A DNA stretch of 64,000 bases, taken from NCBI GenBank assembly GCA_023653785.1, contig JAMKCH010001597.1:17645-81644 (forward strand), written 5' to 3'. Position numbers and translations under genes: made by a program. Positions 46,501 through 58,241 of the stretch are shown in pieces. Numbering within the stretch: the first letter of the stretch is position 1; each line of letters begins with the position of its first letter. Source of the DNA: Ophioderma brevispina. Its lineage: Eukaryota > Echinodermata > Ophiuroidea > Amphilepidida > Ophiodermatidae. The notes beneath the pieces were generated by a model. It made no database searches, was not told where the DNA came from, and saw only the letters and a program-made list of their open reading frames with translations.

Positions 46501-48119
46501 AGGGATTCTTCGGCCTCTTGGAATTTAATTTAGACCTTTTTATCCAAAAACAGCCTAAGTGCCACCCAGTATATGGGCCTGGACATACACTGTGATAATG
46601 CTGTAGCTGGGTAGTTCCCATATATCTAGACGCATGCATACAGATACACAAAATTTGTAAGATTAAATGATTGATCTGTCAATAAAGCAACAGCTATGAA
46701 CGTGAATAAATAATTTAACAGATCGGTACAAAACTGTGGTAGTCACACACCGATATAAAGCTTGATCAAATTCCAAACCTCATCCATCATTCTTAATTGA
46801 CCATCTAGAATATGAGGCACCTAGCTGCTCTATAATAGTTATCTTAAAATGGAAGGTACTGACGCAAAATAGTCAAGAGTTAACATGGTTGCGATGGTTA
46901 TGCATCGCCTGAGGTAGACTAAGAATCAAATTAGGCTTTCCATTTTGATATTGGTTTGAGATATAGCTGTAATCAAATATTATTTTTCGATAATGGCAAT
47001 AATCAGGGAGATTCTTGAGTTGCATCAACATTCCTCAGGCACAATCATAATAGATTTCCGTGTTCCAATGTTATTACAAATTGATAATTGGGTTTGGAAT
47101 GAAGAGTAGTACAGGGCTCACACTGGGTAAATGAAGAGGAACTGATTGGGCAATAAAGATGATGCCAATTAGTGTTCTTCAAAAGATTCTCAGGCTGCCG
47201 CCCATGATGTAAAAAGGTTTGATTTGGTGAATGTCATCGGAACAAGAATTTAAAAAGAGCCAGGTTTTAATTTTAATAAGGCCTACTATTGGTGTACAAT
47301 ACCAAACTGAAAGTGTAATGGTTTTTTGTCAAATTAGCTCCAAAACCTTGGGGTGGGAAGGCACTCAACTTGAAAGTGACCGGGTTGATTCAGTCAGTGA
47401 TACAAAACTAGTGGCCATTTAGTGAGAGAGAGAGGGAGAATTTTACTAAAAATAGAGGGGTCTTTTGCTGAGAGACCAAAATGAATCCTCGTATATGCCA
47501 ACGAGATCAAGTAAAAAAACTTACAAGTTACAAAATATGTACATTTTGTCGATTACATGTTACAGAAATTGATTAACAAATTGATACGTTTGGAGAAATG
47601 TTGTCCAAAATGTGTGCATTTGGCAAAGTGGATTTTTTTAAAAATTTGTTTGAAAATATTTTGAAACTTGAGGTGTTCATGGATCATGGGTGACATAAAA
47701 AAAAAACAATTACAAAAGTGGGGTCACCGGTAGATAGCGTGTTTCAAAGAGTGGTCAATATATCAATCATCCTCTCCCCAGGGATCAAATGTCTAGACTG
47801 CATCTAGAGCCCAGGCCCCAGAGCAGGCGACCCTGAACAAGGACTTTACACTTTTGTTGTGTGCTTGCCATGTGCTTCTCAGGATTTTGTGAAATTAAAC
47901 ATTTTGATGCTGAAATAACACCTTAAATGATACTTTTTTTTATAGTGTGGTAGTGTTTTGGTCTCTATGGTTTCCAAGAAATCACAATGTAGACAAAAAA
48001 TAGAAATGAATACGGGAGAGGACTAAAATGTTCTTGGTGGCAATTTTTCCTGGTACGTGCAATTTTTGGGAGAATTTCCAGAATGCAAATAAGCTTTCAG
48101 ATGGTTTTTTTCATCCAAT
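46501..48119. other. No gene recognised
   Basis: A GA microsatellite (GAGAGAGAGAGGG) lies at about 47422-47434. The rest is AT-rich and unassigned. Confidence 0.4.
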
Positions 48120-48402
48120 CTATATTTTGGCTGCCATGAAGAACAGAGTCGTAATCATCTGCCGGTTTCCCATCCGTTGTCATCGGGCTGCACCAAATGA
48201 TGATATCACTGCTCTGCTAAATGAGCTCCAATCTATTTATACAGAGAGTGTCTGAACTTGAGAATATACCAAATGTCCTCGAGCTATCATGTGTTTGGAC
48301 CAGGAATTTGTCATTTAAACAGAAGGCATATTTTGACAGGTTCAGGATGCTGTCTGAAAAATTGGCCTATTGTACATTTAAGTTTAGGCCAAGCAGAAAC
48401 AT
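48120..48402 (+). CDS. Possible exon of an unidentified protein
   Basis: From about 48132 one frame reads MKNRVVIICRFPIRC, then PNDDITALLNELQSIYTES. After a single extra T in the GTCTGAACTTGAG context near 48252 it continues in another frame as ELENIPNVLELSCVWTRNLS and FKQKAYFDRF, MLSEKLAYC, TFKFRPSR. Dense, non-repetitive, charged and aromatic text on both sides of one indel looks like real protein rather than chance. The second part ends at AGAAACAT followed by GTAAGTAG, a strong donor match (GT at 48403). I could not find a convincing acceptor, so the left edge is open. I do not recognise the family. It is not part of a transposon family I can see here. It could be an exon of the gene upstream of, or containing, the TMTC2-like exon. 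Confidence 0.42.
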
Positions 48403-48479
48403 GTAAGTAGGCCTAGTAAAACATTCATGGCATACACTTGTGTTGCCAGGAGACAGTTTTCTGATCTTGTCTCCCTTAG

Positions 48480-48715
48480 ACCCCCCAGGGTGGTACTCAA
48501 CTTTGGTGTGTGTAGGGGTGTGGTGCAAAGTGCCCAACTTGGGGCTTGTGAACTGACATTTGGCAAAAGTAGGGTCTCCGAACTGAAATTTTTTGGCCAT
48601 TTTTTATGGACTGGTAAAACTAATTTTTTTTGTGTCGAATTTAGTTTAGGAGCTAAGACCTCAAAAATTTTAACCATTTTTGTGAGTTTTTGTGGGCAAA
48701 GTAGGGGCCTTAGAA
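48480..48715. repeat. Repeat family H, second copy
   Basis: It matches the 8460-8724 segment in order (ACTCAACTTTGG, GGCTTGTGAACTGAC, TTTTTTGGCC, AAAATTTTAACC, GGGCAAAGTAGGGG). It is non-coding and gives rise to overlapping short frames on both strands. Confidence 0.5.
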
Positions 48716-49005
48716 GTCTAAACATAGTTAGATGCAAACAAAAGAGATTCATTGGCTCCCTTTTTTCTGTGCTGAAAATAAAGTGTGGGAAAATGTTTTA
48801 GATGTTGTTGTTTCCTGGACCAAGTGTCAAGTTTGAAAGAGGGTTTTCACATGTCAGCCTCCTACCCTGGACTCCCTCAGGAGTATTACCATACTGGAAG
48901 CTGGCCTACCAATTCAAGAAGTTTTGAAGCAAAATTAACAAAACGTTAGCACTACCAATAGTTCATATGCATGCTCCCTCCAGACCAGTGTACTGAGCAT
49001 GATGC
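48716..49005. other. No gene recognised
   Basis: No supported feature. Confidence 0.4.
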
Positions 49006-49678
49006 TTAAAGGTGCAACAAGAGAAGTTTTGAGGCACTCATAATAGTAATTTGTATAGATTAGACACCAAATAATTTCTTACCTTGTATAATAATAATAA
49101 TAATATCTCTTGGCTTTCTCAAGCGCCATTTTCATCAAGATCACAGCGCTGGTTGCCTATTATTATTACGACGCTGCCATCGGAAATCGTCACAATCATT
49201 TCGCTTCATCTAGCCGGAGCTGGCCAAGCGCACTTCCTATCAGCACTTAGATGTAAGATTCCCCCCTAACCGCTACCCTAATATCGCTTGGGTCCACGAG
49301 GCAAGTGAGGTAAAGGCCTTGCCCAAGTGCACAACACATTAACCGCAGCGGGGCTCGAACCACAACCTTTGGGATCATGACCGGGCATCTTATCCACTGA
49401 CCACATGTGCCCGCTCCATTTCTGTATTGGCTCCAGAAATGTCTTAAAGAGCGAAAAAAGATGATTTTGATTTGTTCATATTTCAATGTAAGACATAGGC
49501 TGATTTTGTATTTGGCCCTATACAAATTAGAAATTTCACATTTTTTGACCAAAGAAACATTTAGCAGCTTAATCCTTCAGATGGGATATTTTTGATGGAA
49601 AGCGTTACATCAGGACAAAAATCGGTAATTGATATTTTCAGGACACATGATATGTGAAATCTCTTGTTACACCTTTAA
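49006..49678 (+). mobile_element. MITE family B, copy B5, split by a SINE
   Basis: TTAA is present at 49006-49009 and 49675-49678. The left end is TTAAAGGTGCAACAAGAGAA and the right end read inward TTAAAGGTGTAACAAGAGAT. The two halves align with B4 and are separated by about 330 bp of SINE. The family B sequence resumes at TTGGCTCCAGAAATGTC, so removing the insert restores a normal 345-bp element. Confidence 0.9.
49085..49415 (-). mobile_element. tRNA-derived SINE with (ATT)n tail
   Basis: On the minus strand it begins GGAGCGGGCACATGTGGTCA. A pol III A box TGGTCAGTGGATA (complement at 49391-49403) and a perfect B box GGTTCGAGCCC (complement at 49351-49361) lie about 30 bp apart, as in a tRNA gene. 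The body carries CTTGGGCAAGGCCTTTACC and a GGCGCTTGAGAAAG end, typical of SINEs that share an L2/CR1-type 3' end. The minus-strand 3' end is an (ATT)n run, seen as ATAATAATAATAAT at about 49089-49107. It is inserted in MITE B5 with TGTAT on both sides. Transcription would be by RNA polymerase III. The tRNA-like head has a CAT-containing loop, but I would not call an isotype. Confidence 0.92.
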
Positions 49679-51341
49679 TACATTGTTGCATTAAACCAGT
49701 TTGAACCCAGCCCCATGGTGCTCAACATTTTTTTTTGTTTAGTTAATCTCAAATAGGTGATAATGATCAGAGGTTTCCTTATTTGGAGGAAAAAGTCAAT
49801 GTTGATACAGTCCAAAGCATTCAAGATGTCAGGGGTGATTTAATCAACGCACTGCCCCACATGTTCCCCCACATGTTGAAAACTTGTATTTTTACCCCCT
49901 GGATAAACATTACAAGTTCATGTTCCAAAGCCAACTATTAGGTAGTAAGTACACACCTGTGAAACATTTATGACATTAAGAATGATTGCATACAGGTGAA
50001 CCCCTTTATAATATTGCCGATATCAAGGGTTAGGGCAACATGGCCCCATCTGCAATAGCCGTCAGGTGTTATATTTGGCAGGTAAAACACTTAAAGAACA
50101 TATTTTGACAAATGGCAGCTATTGCAGATTGGGACCGTTTTGCCCAAATGCTGAATAGATCTGCACGTTGAAATGAAGGATTAAAAAATGAATTCTATAA
50201 TAGAGGGCAAGGTTTGACCCCATAAATGGTGGATTGTGAGATTGATGTCGAAGATTTCCTGTGGTGAATTTGTGCTTGATTGGATGGTTTCAAACAATTG
50301 GGTAAATTTCATGTCTGGAAGAAATTGAATTTTATAGCCATAGCCCCCCCCACTTGACAATGTTGGTTTTACTTGATGCATATCCTGTATAGGGATTGTG
50401 GTAGTGCTGATTCTATCACATTTAATCGGGTCATGTGCAATGTGAGCTGCTATGGCCGTCCTGGCACTATTGCTTGAGTAATTTCCTATGTTTTCTTTAT
50501 TTCAATTATATCATAAATAGTTATGGCATTACTTTGTTTGGCTGGCCCAATTGGGGTTTGTTCCTTAATCCATTCTTTGAAAATGCCAAGTCTGCGATAG
50601 CCCCCCCCCAGCTTGTTACTGTTTCACATGTGACAATACATGAAAAACCCCTCCCCCAGCAAGTTAATGGGGGCTGTTTGATTGTCAGTGTGAGAGAGAT
50701 ACAACTTTGTCATGCCCATGCATGTGTTGTGCGTTGTGTGTCTTGCATACACCGTGCATTGTGTGCGTGTGACACATAATCATGTGGCACACTGTATAAA
50801 CTCGTCGAGGAGTTTTATTTTCTCCTTTTCACAGGGTTTTGTCGTTTGCTATCGTGTGTGCTGGAGTTTACGCAGCGTGAAAATTGTTTGTAGCAGAGTG
50901 TTAGAATCATTCTTGATTCTCATAATGAATTTTTGCGGGAATCATCTAATGAGCTACTGTTGTTAAATTCAGGCTAAGTTTATGATAATCCACATTGATT
51001 TCCCCAAATCATTTACAGAATCTTTGCGGCAATCGATTCTCGGATTCTACCGAATTCTAGCCCTGTACCACTCACGTGTACCCGCCCCTGTTTTGATCGT
51101 AAATGCCCGTAATTGGTTGATTTAAAATTAGTGTTGTTCACTTGTTGTTCTGCTTATCATGAATGGCTTGCATACGGTCGTAACTTAGACACGCAATTGG
51201 GAGAAAAAACATTTTGATCCAGTATAGGGGCCTACTTGCAACATTTGTTAGCATTATGCTATTTTATTAACTTTGAAAATATGTTTGCATGGATCTACTA
51301 TGAATTCTCTTTTTTTGCTTTCTCATTTATCACATGCGTAG
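49679..51341. other. No gene recognised upstream of the TMTC2-like exon
   Basis: This may be intron 1 of the TMTC2-like gene. I looked for a signal-anchor plus YDD-type first exon and did not find one. C runs lie near 50345-50352 and 50601-50609. Confidence 0.35.
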
Positions 51342-51936
51342 CTATCCTCAAAATCAAGATCTTTTACCAGAGACACCTCTGCCACAAATTTTCTTTGATG
51401 ACTTCTGGGGCACACCTCTCAACCCAAGCGGCAGTCACAAGTCATACCGACCTATCTGCGTCCTTACGTTCCGCCTCAACTATGGTCATAGGGAGCTCAA
51501 CCCTTGGGTTACCATTTCTTGAACATTTTACTGTCACACTTTAGCACTGCACTTGTGGACATACACAGCTCGGTCTCTTCAAACGAACGTTCCCACAGTA
51601 CTAACAGGCCTCCTGTTCGCATCCCATCCCCTATCAACACAGAGGCCGTGGCTGGAGTAGTGGGGCGGGCAGTGTAGCCGCTTGTGTGGCTTTATTTAAG
51701 TTCATTCCATGTTACAACATAATTACTGCAAATACAGGGATGATACCTCCACAACTCTTTCTGATTTCAAAGCAAGATTTTTACCAAAATGCGTGTTTTT
51801 ATGGTTCGCTGTTTTGTTTTACAACTGCTGAGTCATGCTCACTAAAGAGCAGGGAATCACAGTGCTGGCTGTCATGTGACCTTTGACATCTCGTTCAACC
51901 TCACCTCAGAATATCAGCTTATTTCAAATATACAAG
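51342..51936 (+). CDS. TMTC2: TMTC2-like O-mannosyltransferase, one exon with frame breaks
   Basis: The translation carries the luminal and membrane core of the TMTC (transmembrane and TPR-containing) family. It reads KNQDLLPETPL, FDDFWGTPL, SGSHKSYRPICVLTFRLNY, ELNPW/GYHFLNILL, TGLLFASHP, NTEAVAGVVGRA and MLTKEQGITVLAV, ending QIYK. NQDLLPETP, the FWGT block and the KEQG block are closest to TMTC2. The exon is bounded by a pyrimidine tract and AG at 51340-51341, and by AAG/GTAAGT at 51936/51937. TMTC proteins are ER membrane proteins that O-mannosylate cadherins; TMTC2 also takes part in ER calcium homeostasis. The protein family has about ten N-terminal membrane spans and C-terminal TPRs; only this N-terminal part is in view. 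At least four single-base frame breaks occur (near 51351, 51507, 51636, 51671), with more before and after the KEQG block (about 51830 and 51892). With intact splice sites, this is either a recent unprocessed pseudogene or a real exon in an unpolished assembly. Confidence 0.83.
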
Positions 51937-52871
51937 GTAAGTACAAATTTCAAACAAAGCTTAACGCGCTAATTATTGGATGTACTCAATTTGTAATTGC
52001 GTATGGAATATTGGTGGGGTGGGGGTTATTAAGTGGAAAACACAGGTATGGATATGTCTGCCTGAATCTTGGTACATGTCAGGCTAGCGGTTTTGTTGAA
52101 CATTAACTCCAAGTAATGTCAAATGAACAATTTTTTTTGGCTATTTAGAGCCTATCATGAGATGGAAGATGAAATTGTTGGAGTATTTGGCATGCTTGGG
52201 ACTTCTAAATGAAACCAAGCGGGTGAGGGGGGTGGTTAATTGTTTATTTGGTCAATTTTTTTGCCCGCTGGGTTTAAAGAATCTTTCTTTTTACACAAGT
52301 TGGTTTAAAAATTGCACACTTTATGTGAAGGGTCCAAGTTTGCCTTGTAACCAAGTTCTAGAAATATATGAATCAACCAATTGCATAAATTTAACATACA
52401 AGATCCAATGTCAGCAGTCTGTACTGTATTTAGTTTTGAATCCTATCTGTAAAATTGGTTTTAAAATTTTTTACTAAAAGCACATCTGCACCGCATCCCA
52501 ATATGTTATTCCCAGGCTATGTTGGATTAATCTATCAGCTAAGAACTGCTCTTGTCAAATAAATGTATTATGAAATTTCGTTGTGTGTCCTGCAAGGCAA
52601 ATTCCTCATCCATCACGTTAAATTTGCCAATTATATTGTGTGAAATCGATAAATATACATTCAATTGCATCAATTACCCAAGAGTGGACATGATGTTCGT
52701 GAGTTTTACAAGAATATTAGGCATTCTGTCTGCATTTAAAGCCATTTCAATTGATCTTGAGAAATCTTTTTTTAATTTATAGAATTTAAGTATTTTAAGG
52801 TATTCTTTGCTGCATCAGTAGGAATGACCGGTAAAAGATGATGAATCATGAATGTACCAGTTTTTGTTATT
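51937..52871. other. Presumed intron of the TMTC2-like gene; no exon found
   Basis: This starts with GTAAGTAC, a good donor. No following TMTC exon (membrane spans or TPR repeats) was recognised in the remaining 12 kb, so the intron is long or the gene is broken here. Confidence 0.4.
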
Positions 52872-53008
52872 GGATAGAGAAGGAGATAAGGAGGGAGGGA
52901 GAAGAGAGGGACAAGAAGGGAGGGATAGAAGTGGAGGGATAGGGAAAAGGATGGGAAGGACGATGGAAGGAAAGGGGGATTAGGGTAGAGAGGAGAAGAG
53001 GGAGAATA
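52872..53008 (+). repeat. Polypurine tract of about 137 bp
   Basis: Almost pure A/G (GAAGGAGATAAGGAGGGAGG...), with only scattered pyrimidines. Such tracts can form triplex or other non-B DNA. Confidence 0.88.
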
Positions 53009-55069
53009 TGTTTATCTTAGATACAGGAGAGCCTGCTACCAATCGTAATTTGAATTTATTGGTCTTTTGGTTTGCATGTCTTCAACATGTGAGGCCCATT
53101 TTGTTCAATTTTACGGATACTGCATTTCCACGTTGGGGTTTTGTCACTTGAATGATACCAACATCTTCATTGTGACAATCCTTGAGGCATGTGTTCTAGC
53201 CCAATTTTGAGACGACTTTCAGAATGCACTCACCAAGGCAGATTGGTGTTCAATTTGATGTGAGTAGGTTATTAAGTGAGGTACAAGATAACTTGCGAAA
53301 TGGGAATGGGAGGATTCTCAGTCCCATTATATTCCTACGTGCTGTTCTTCCTCAGATAGGTTCATCTTAAGATGAATTCCAAGATGCAGCTGTCTGATTG
53401 TCATCACCTAGAATTCAACCAGCTTCACTCCTTGTGTGAGGAGGGAAGTGGATACCGAATTGCAGCTGTAGCTCAAGTAATCTGTCTATCACTGGTGACC
53501 CCTTTTAAAGTACACTCATATTGAAGTTTTCAGTACTAATAACCAATCACAGAATGCGTCTTTTATTAGCAAGATGCAATTTTACCTGTAAGCGAGAAAC
53601 TAGTTGGTTTTTCTCTGTGGTGAAATTATATCTGCACATTTTGTTCATGTTTTATACGTTGTCTTTAGAAGTATGAACTCCAAAATTGGGGAGTATCAGC
53701 ACAAAAGCAAGTGTTCTATGTTTATGTCAGAGCTATTATAGTTAGATTATAACCCCTGTTTTTAGGCCAGTTTTAGTGAAAAAAGTCATTCTCTGATGTC
53801 ATTGTCCAAGTGTTACCAATCTTTGGAGGCAAATTTAAGAGGACTTTGGCTTAAGACAACATGCCCAATATTTTTAAAATATATCAACATTTCATTAAAA
53901 TGTAAATTTGAGAATTTGTTATTCCATGGCTCCCCCTGGCTTATAAAGCCAGGTGGGATTTTGCGACAGCATATTACTTCTGTATGTGTGTCTGTTGTTC
54001 CATTTTTGTTTGGTTAACCAAGAGTAACTTGGTTTGGTTGCTTGGTTAGGTTGACTAAAAAGGTGAATTGTTACCAAATAGATCCAATGCCCAAATTTGA
54101 TGAAAACTGGTATGTGGTGCATGAAAGGCATATCCATGCACTGTATCGTCATTATTGTGCATATTAAATGAGCTTCATGCACATTTGCTCCCTGCCAGGG
54201 GATCTTGCAATTTTCACTTGCAGTATTTTTTTTGGAATTATGTATTTAAAATTTGGATTTGAGTGTTTAAGCAATAATCAGGATTTTGGAAAAAAAATAT
54301 ACAGAACAAAATGGTTCAAGACATGGATGGAGATCCAAAACCACTTTAGGAAATTGTAGTGCATTTAAAAACAAATCCAACAGCACCATAATCTCAATAA
54401 TTTGAGAAAAATAAGGGTAGGCCATATGAAATGTCATATTAGTGCTTTAACTAACTATGTTTTCAAAATTCATTAAATTTTGTGTCTGAAAGTTCTTGAC
54501 AGATGACTTTTGGGGTTGAGGATATGCGTGCCAAGATCGTATTGAATTCCAATGAAAGAAAGTACCCTTTGAACTATTCTCTTGTGTTAAGCCCTGATCA
54601 TGCCCAGGTGGATTTCAAATGACAGTGATTTTCAGTAAATTGTAGTCAGGGTCTTTAGCACTTAAAACCAGTACAATGGAGAAACCTAAATATTTGCGGC
54701 TGTGGAAACGTGAGTATCAGTTCTTGATTTTTAAGTTTTATGTTTGAGTAATGGTGAAGAATGGACTTAAACTGGGGATATCATTGAATTCCACAATTAA
54801 CCAATGAAAAATTCAGAGGTTCAAATATAAAAAGTGATTTATAGTTAATGAATATAATGAATGTTAATGAACTCTAGGGGACTGCAAATATAATCTAAAT
54901 GGGCATAATAAATTGTAAGTTGAAGCTTGCACGCAAACATGATATGAGAGGTTAACTTGGCTAAAAATTAAAGAAAACAAAATTCTTGGGATAGTGGATT
55001 AGTACTGTCGTGTGCACATGGTGGTGTTGTATGGATTTAGAGCAATGGTTCATGATCGAAGCTCATGGG
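53009..55069. other. No gene recognised
   Basis: A TTGGTTNNNTTGGTT-type short repeat lies near 54010-54050. Nothing else is supported. Confidence 0.4.
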
Positions 55070-55338
55070 CAGTGGCCCCTCCCCAAATTTGTTTCTTGCC
55101 CACCTAGTTGCCCCCATGGCTGAAAGAAAAATGAGGAGTTGTTTTTTCTGGCAATTAGGCTATTTGGGGCCAAAAAATCACAACATTTTCGGAAAAATCA
55201 CGATTTTGGGCTAACGTGAGTTAAAAATCTCCCAAAATTTGCTACGTTGCCTCCCCAGAATTTCACTTTTGCCCCCCCCCACAGAATTTCACTTTGCCCC
55301 CGTTTTCCCCCAGAAAAAGAGGTCTGGCGATGCCACTG
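55070..55338. mobile_element. hAT-type MITE, CAGTGGC termini
   Basis: The left end is CAGTGGCCCCTCCCC and the right end read inward CAGTGGCATCGCCAG. The flanking 8-mers CTCATGGG (55062-55069) and CTCAGGGG (55339-55346) match at 7 of 8 positions. The interior contains repeated GAATTTCACTTTTGCCCCC units and C runs like 5612-5793. Length is 269 bp. Confidence 0.82.
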
Positions 55339-55779
55339 CTCAGGGGTTCAATTCCAGCATGTTATCAGGACCCATGAGTCCCATGCAGCAGGAATTTAGC
55401 CAAAAAATTTACACAAAAAATAGCAAAATGGCAAAGTTAAGCACGACGCAGTGTAACGGGAAATGGCACAGGGTTGCTAAAGTTCATATAGGGTGTAAAC
55501 ATTTGTGCACCTTTGAGCTATTTGTATTTTTGTACTTGGTACACAATGCACAACTCTTTGCAATTTGGGCAACTTGGTGCAACTTTTGGATTAATTTTGA
55601 GGAACTTTGATCAATTTTATGTGACTTTTAACATTTGTGCCTATGCTTTGGTATGTTTGCAGTTGTGGCAATACTTAATTTTCAAAATGGACCAAGAGAT
55701 ATGCCCAGGGCAAGGTACTTTAGTCTACTGAACCCTAAACGACCCAAAACTCATCAAACAAGCACTGAGCTGAGCTGAG
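55339..55779. other. No gene recognised
   Basis: The segment at 55340-55710 is a TTTG-rich, repetitive-looking stretch with many CAACTTTG and GCACAA words. No feature supported. Confidence 0.35.
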
Positions 55780-55925
55780 GCTAGAAATGCAAGTCCAATC
55801 AGGCGATGACTAATCATATGATCACACACATGGGCTATAGCTGAGGCCAGAGACACCCTCGTGGTCGTCACCCTGGTCATGGATGGGGCTAAGGGGCCCT
55901 GGTTTCGATTCCCACCCAAGATGGC
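55780..55925 (+). mobile_element. Possible tRNA-derived SINE remnant
   Basis: GGTTTCGATTCCCACC at 55900-55915 is a pol III B box with one extra T. A GCTATAGCTGAGGCC segment about 75 bp upstream may be a degraded A box. No 3' tail or target duplication found. Confidence 0.3.
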
Positions 55926-57160
55926 CAATCTTTTTTACCTTCTATCCCTTTACCCTCCCCTCCTCTGGGAGCATAGAAAATGAGAACGTGTTTGAGGCAT
56001 AAATGGTTACTGGCATATGCTGGAAAGGTCACAATGCTCTGTCGATAGCTCCATAACTCACTCGTTTGGATATAACAACTAAGCTATGTGATTACATGAT
56101 GCGCACTGAGATTGCGTATATTTGGGCAGTACGGCTTGTGCTACGTGTATGGAAGTGAAAGAGAGATGACATTCTGGCCAGGTATAAACTTAGCTTCGGC
56201 ATGGATCTTTTTAGGTGTTAAACTTTATGCATATTCTATACTACACATTGTCCTGGAACTACTCTTGGGTATACATGCTATTATATAAAAGCATAACAAT
56301 TTTTAAAAAAAATTCGGTAGAAAATCTGGTTGAAACAGGTGGTACTCCCTACCCTAAACAAAGGAACTAAAAGGTAATGCTCACTAATTTGCCATGACTC
56401 AGGCTTTGCCCCTTTAAATCATATTATTTTGTGTCTGGATTTATACTCCTGGTCAAAATATAGACACTCCGGCCATCAAAAGAGACATTTACAGTAATTG
56501 AAAAGAACCTAGTGACCTATGTTTTGACAACGTGCCTTATCATGTGGAAAATCTTGATGTGGAAGGAAAATTCTGTCAGTCTCATTAACAAACTAAAAAT
56601 CGATGAAGAAAACTGCTAGTTCGATAAAAATCTTGCCTGCATATTCAGTGTTGTTCGACCAGTATTAAAGTACAAAGAACCCCCAGTACTAGAGCTATCT
56701 TACAACTCAAGCAAAATACTCTCATACTTCAGGACACAGTCCAGGATATTGACAGGTAGATGTTGCACTTACCATACTTTGTACATTGGGTATATAAATG
56801 ATCCCTAGAACATATTGGGTAAAGTTTTAACACACTAGTGTATAGGCGATAACTAAACTGTGCCCATGCCTATTGAAATAACTGTCGTATAATGCTTCTA
56901 TATCCAGTAGGCATTTGGCCTACTATGATTGCGGAGACTGGTTGCTTTGATAGTTTGTACGTGGCAGTGCCAAAGTTGGAGCCAGCTTTCAACATGTCAT
57001 TTGTTGTTAGGTGTTACCCAAATCAGTTCTCTGGAGTGTGAAAAGGGTTGTCTATACTGCAGACCAGTCCGCCAGGTTCAGTGATAAAGTGCTGTTTGTT
57101 GTTTGTGTGTAAGGGTAGAGAGAAGTGTACTGTGTGTGATGGTATAGGGGTAAGGAAAGT
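55926..57160. other. No gene recognised
   Basis: No supported feature. Confidence 0.4.
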
Positions 57161-57543
57161 TTAAAGGGGGTAGCCTGATTGAAAGGCTGATCAGAGATTT
57201 TGAAAATTAATTTTTTTTGTTGGTATAATTAAAAATAGTTCATCATAGAACTAAAGAGAAGTCACCTCAAATGCGTAATTCCAAAGTTCGAGATAAATCA
57301 GATTTTTCGTTTCAATGCGGCAACCATTATGCACAGCACAACAGTGCCATAGGTTACCCGTGTTGTTTTGTATAACAAAAATTCGGATCGGATTTTATAA
57401 CAACGTTGAGATGAAGGACTTCGATTTGAGCTTAGTTTTTCACAAAGTGATTAGTATATGGACAAGCATGATGTATAGAAAAAACACGAATTGTTTGGAA
57501 AATTGAGTGCGACCTCATCGGGAAATATCTGAGTCGCCTTTAA
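57161..57543 (+). mobile_element. MITE family G, copy G1
   Basis: TTAA is present at 57161-57164 and 57540-57543. The right end read inward is TTAAAGGCGACTCAGATAT. The left end has a short insertion before GAAAGGCTGATCAGAGATTT. Internal order is shared with G2: AGAACTAAAG, AATTCCAAAGTT, CAGTGCCATAGG, GTGATTAG and GGACAAGC. It is non-coding. Confidence 0.83.
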
Positions 57544-57549
57544 TTATAT

Positions 57550-57690
57550 TAAGATGACCTTCACCTTGAGGAGTGAAGTTTTGTGCCAATATTTCAATTT
57601 GTTTTGATGGATTCTTATAAGCCTCATAAAGTTACTTGTAAATTAATATGGTTGACCCGATATCAAAAGTCCCCTAATAGGGAAAAAACG
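57550..57690 (+). mobile_element. MITE family A fragment, copy A6
   Basis: AAGATGACCTTCACCTTGAGG, GAAGTTTTGTGCCAATATTTC, TAAGCCTCATAAAG and AAATTAATATGG follow the A3 order at 9590-9735. Ends are not preserved. It directly abuts G1. Confidence 0.55.
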
Positions 57691-58241
57691 GGCCAAAATT
57701 GCCTGAATCGTTCCATGTGGTCATTTAAGCTGTATGCAATTGAATGGGGCACTTCACATTTTGTATAGATACTATATGTTTTCTCTTAAACAAGTTTCAC
57801 TAAAAAGAGATGGTCCCTTTCCTTTCACTTTAAAATGGATTTCCCCATATTTTTTTGGGATCACGGATAGTGCCTTAAGTCTGCCAAGCAGGTTGAGGGA
57901 AGCACATTGCAGTCGTAGGATTGCACAGAAAGAAATTTAGGACAGGGCGAACGTAAGCCACTGTTTGCTTCTTTTGACCAGGATGATCCATTATATTGCC
58001 ACAACTGTCACCATTACCACATTTTGGAAAGGAAAGGGTCAGATCGGCTATAGAAGATTGTCATGCATTCGCATTGATTGAAAAGAACATGGTTGACAAC
58101 AGTTGGTTTTACTCCAAAAATTGTGATTTTTATTTTACGTTTAAAAGCCACGGGAAGAAAAAAATGGGTATACAGTAGAGCTTTTTGAAAATGTTGTGAT
58201 TAAGACACTTGTCTTTGATTTATGTAAGCTACAATTTCACC
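57691..58241. other. No gene recognised
   Basis: No supported feature. Confidence 0.4.

Noticed and set aside
55780..55925. A functional tRNA gene
   Set aside because: Only a B-box-like word with an extra base is present. No cloverleaf can be drawn, so it is listed as a low-confidence SINE remnant.
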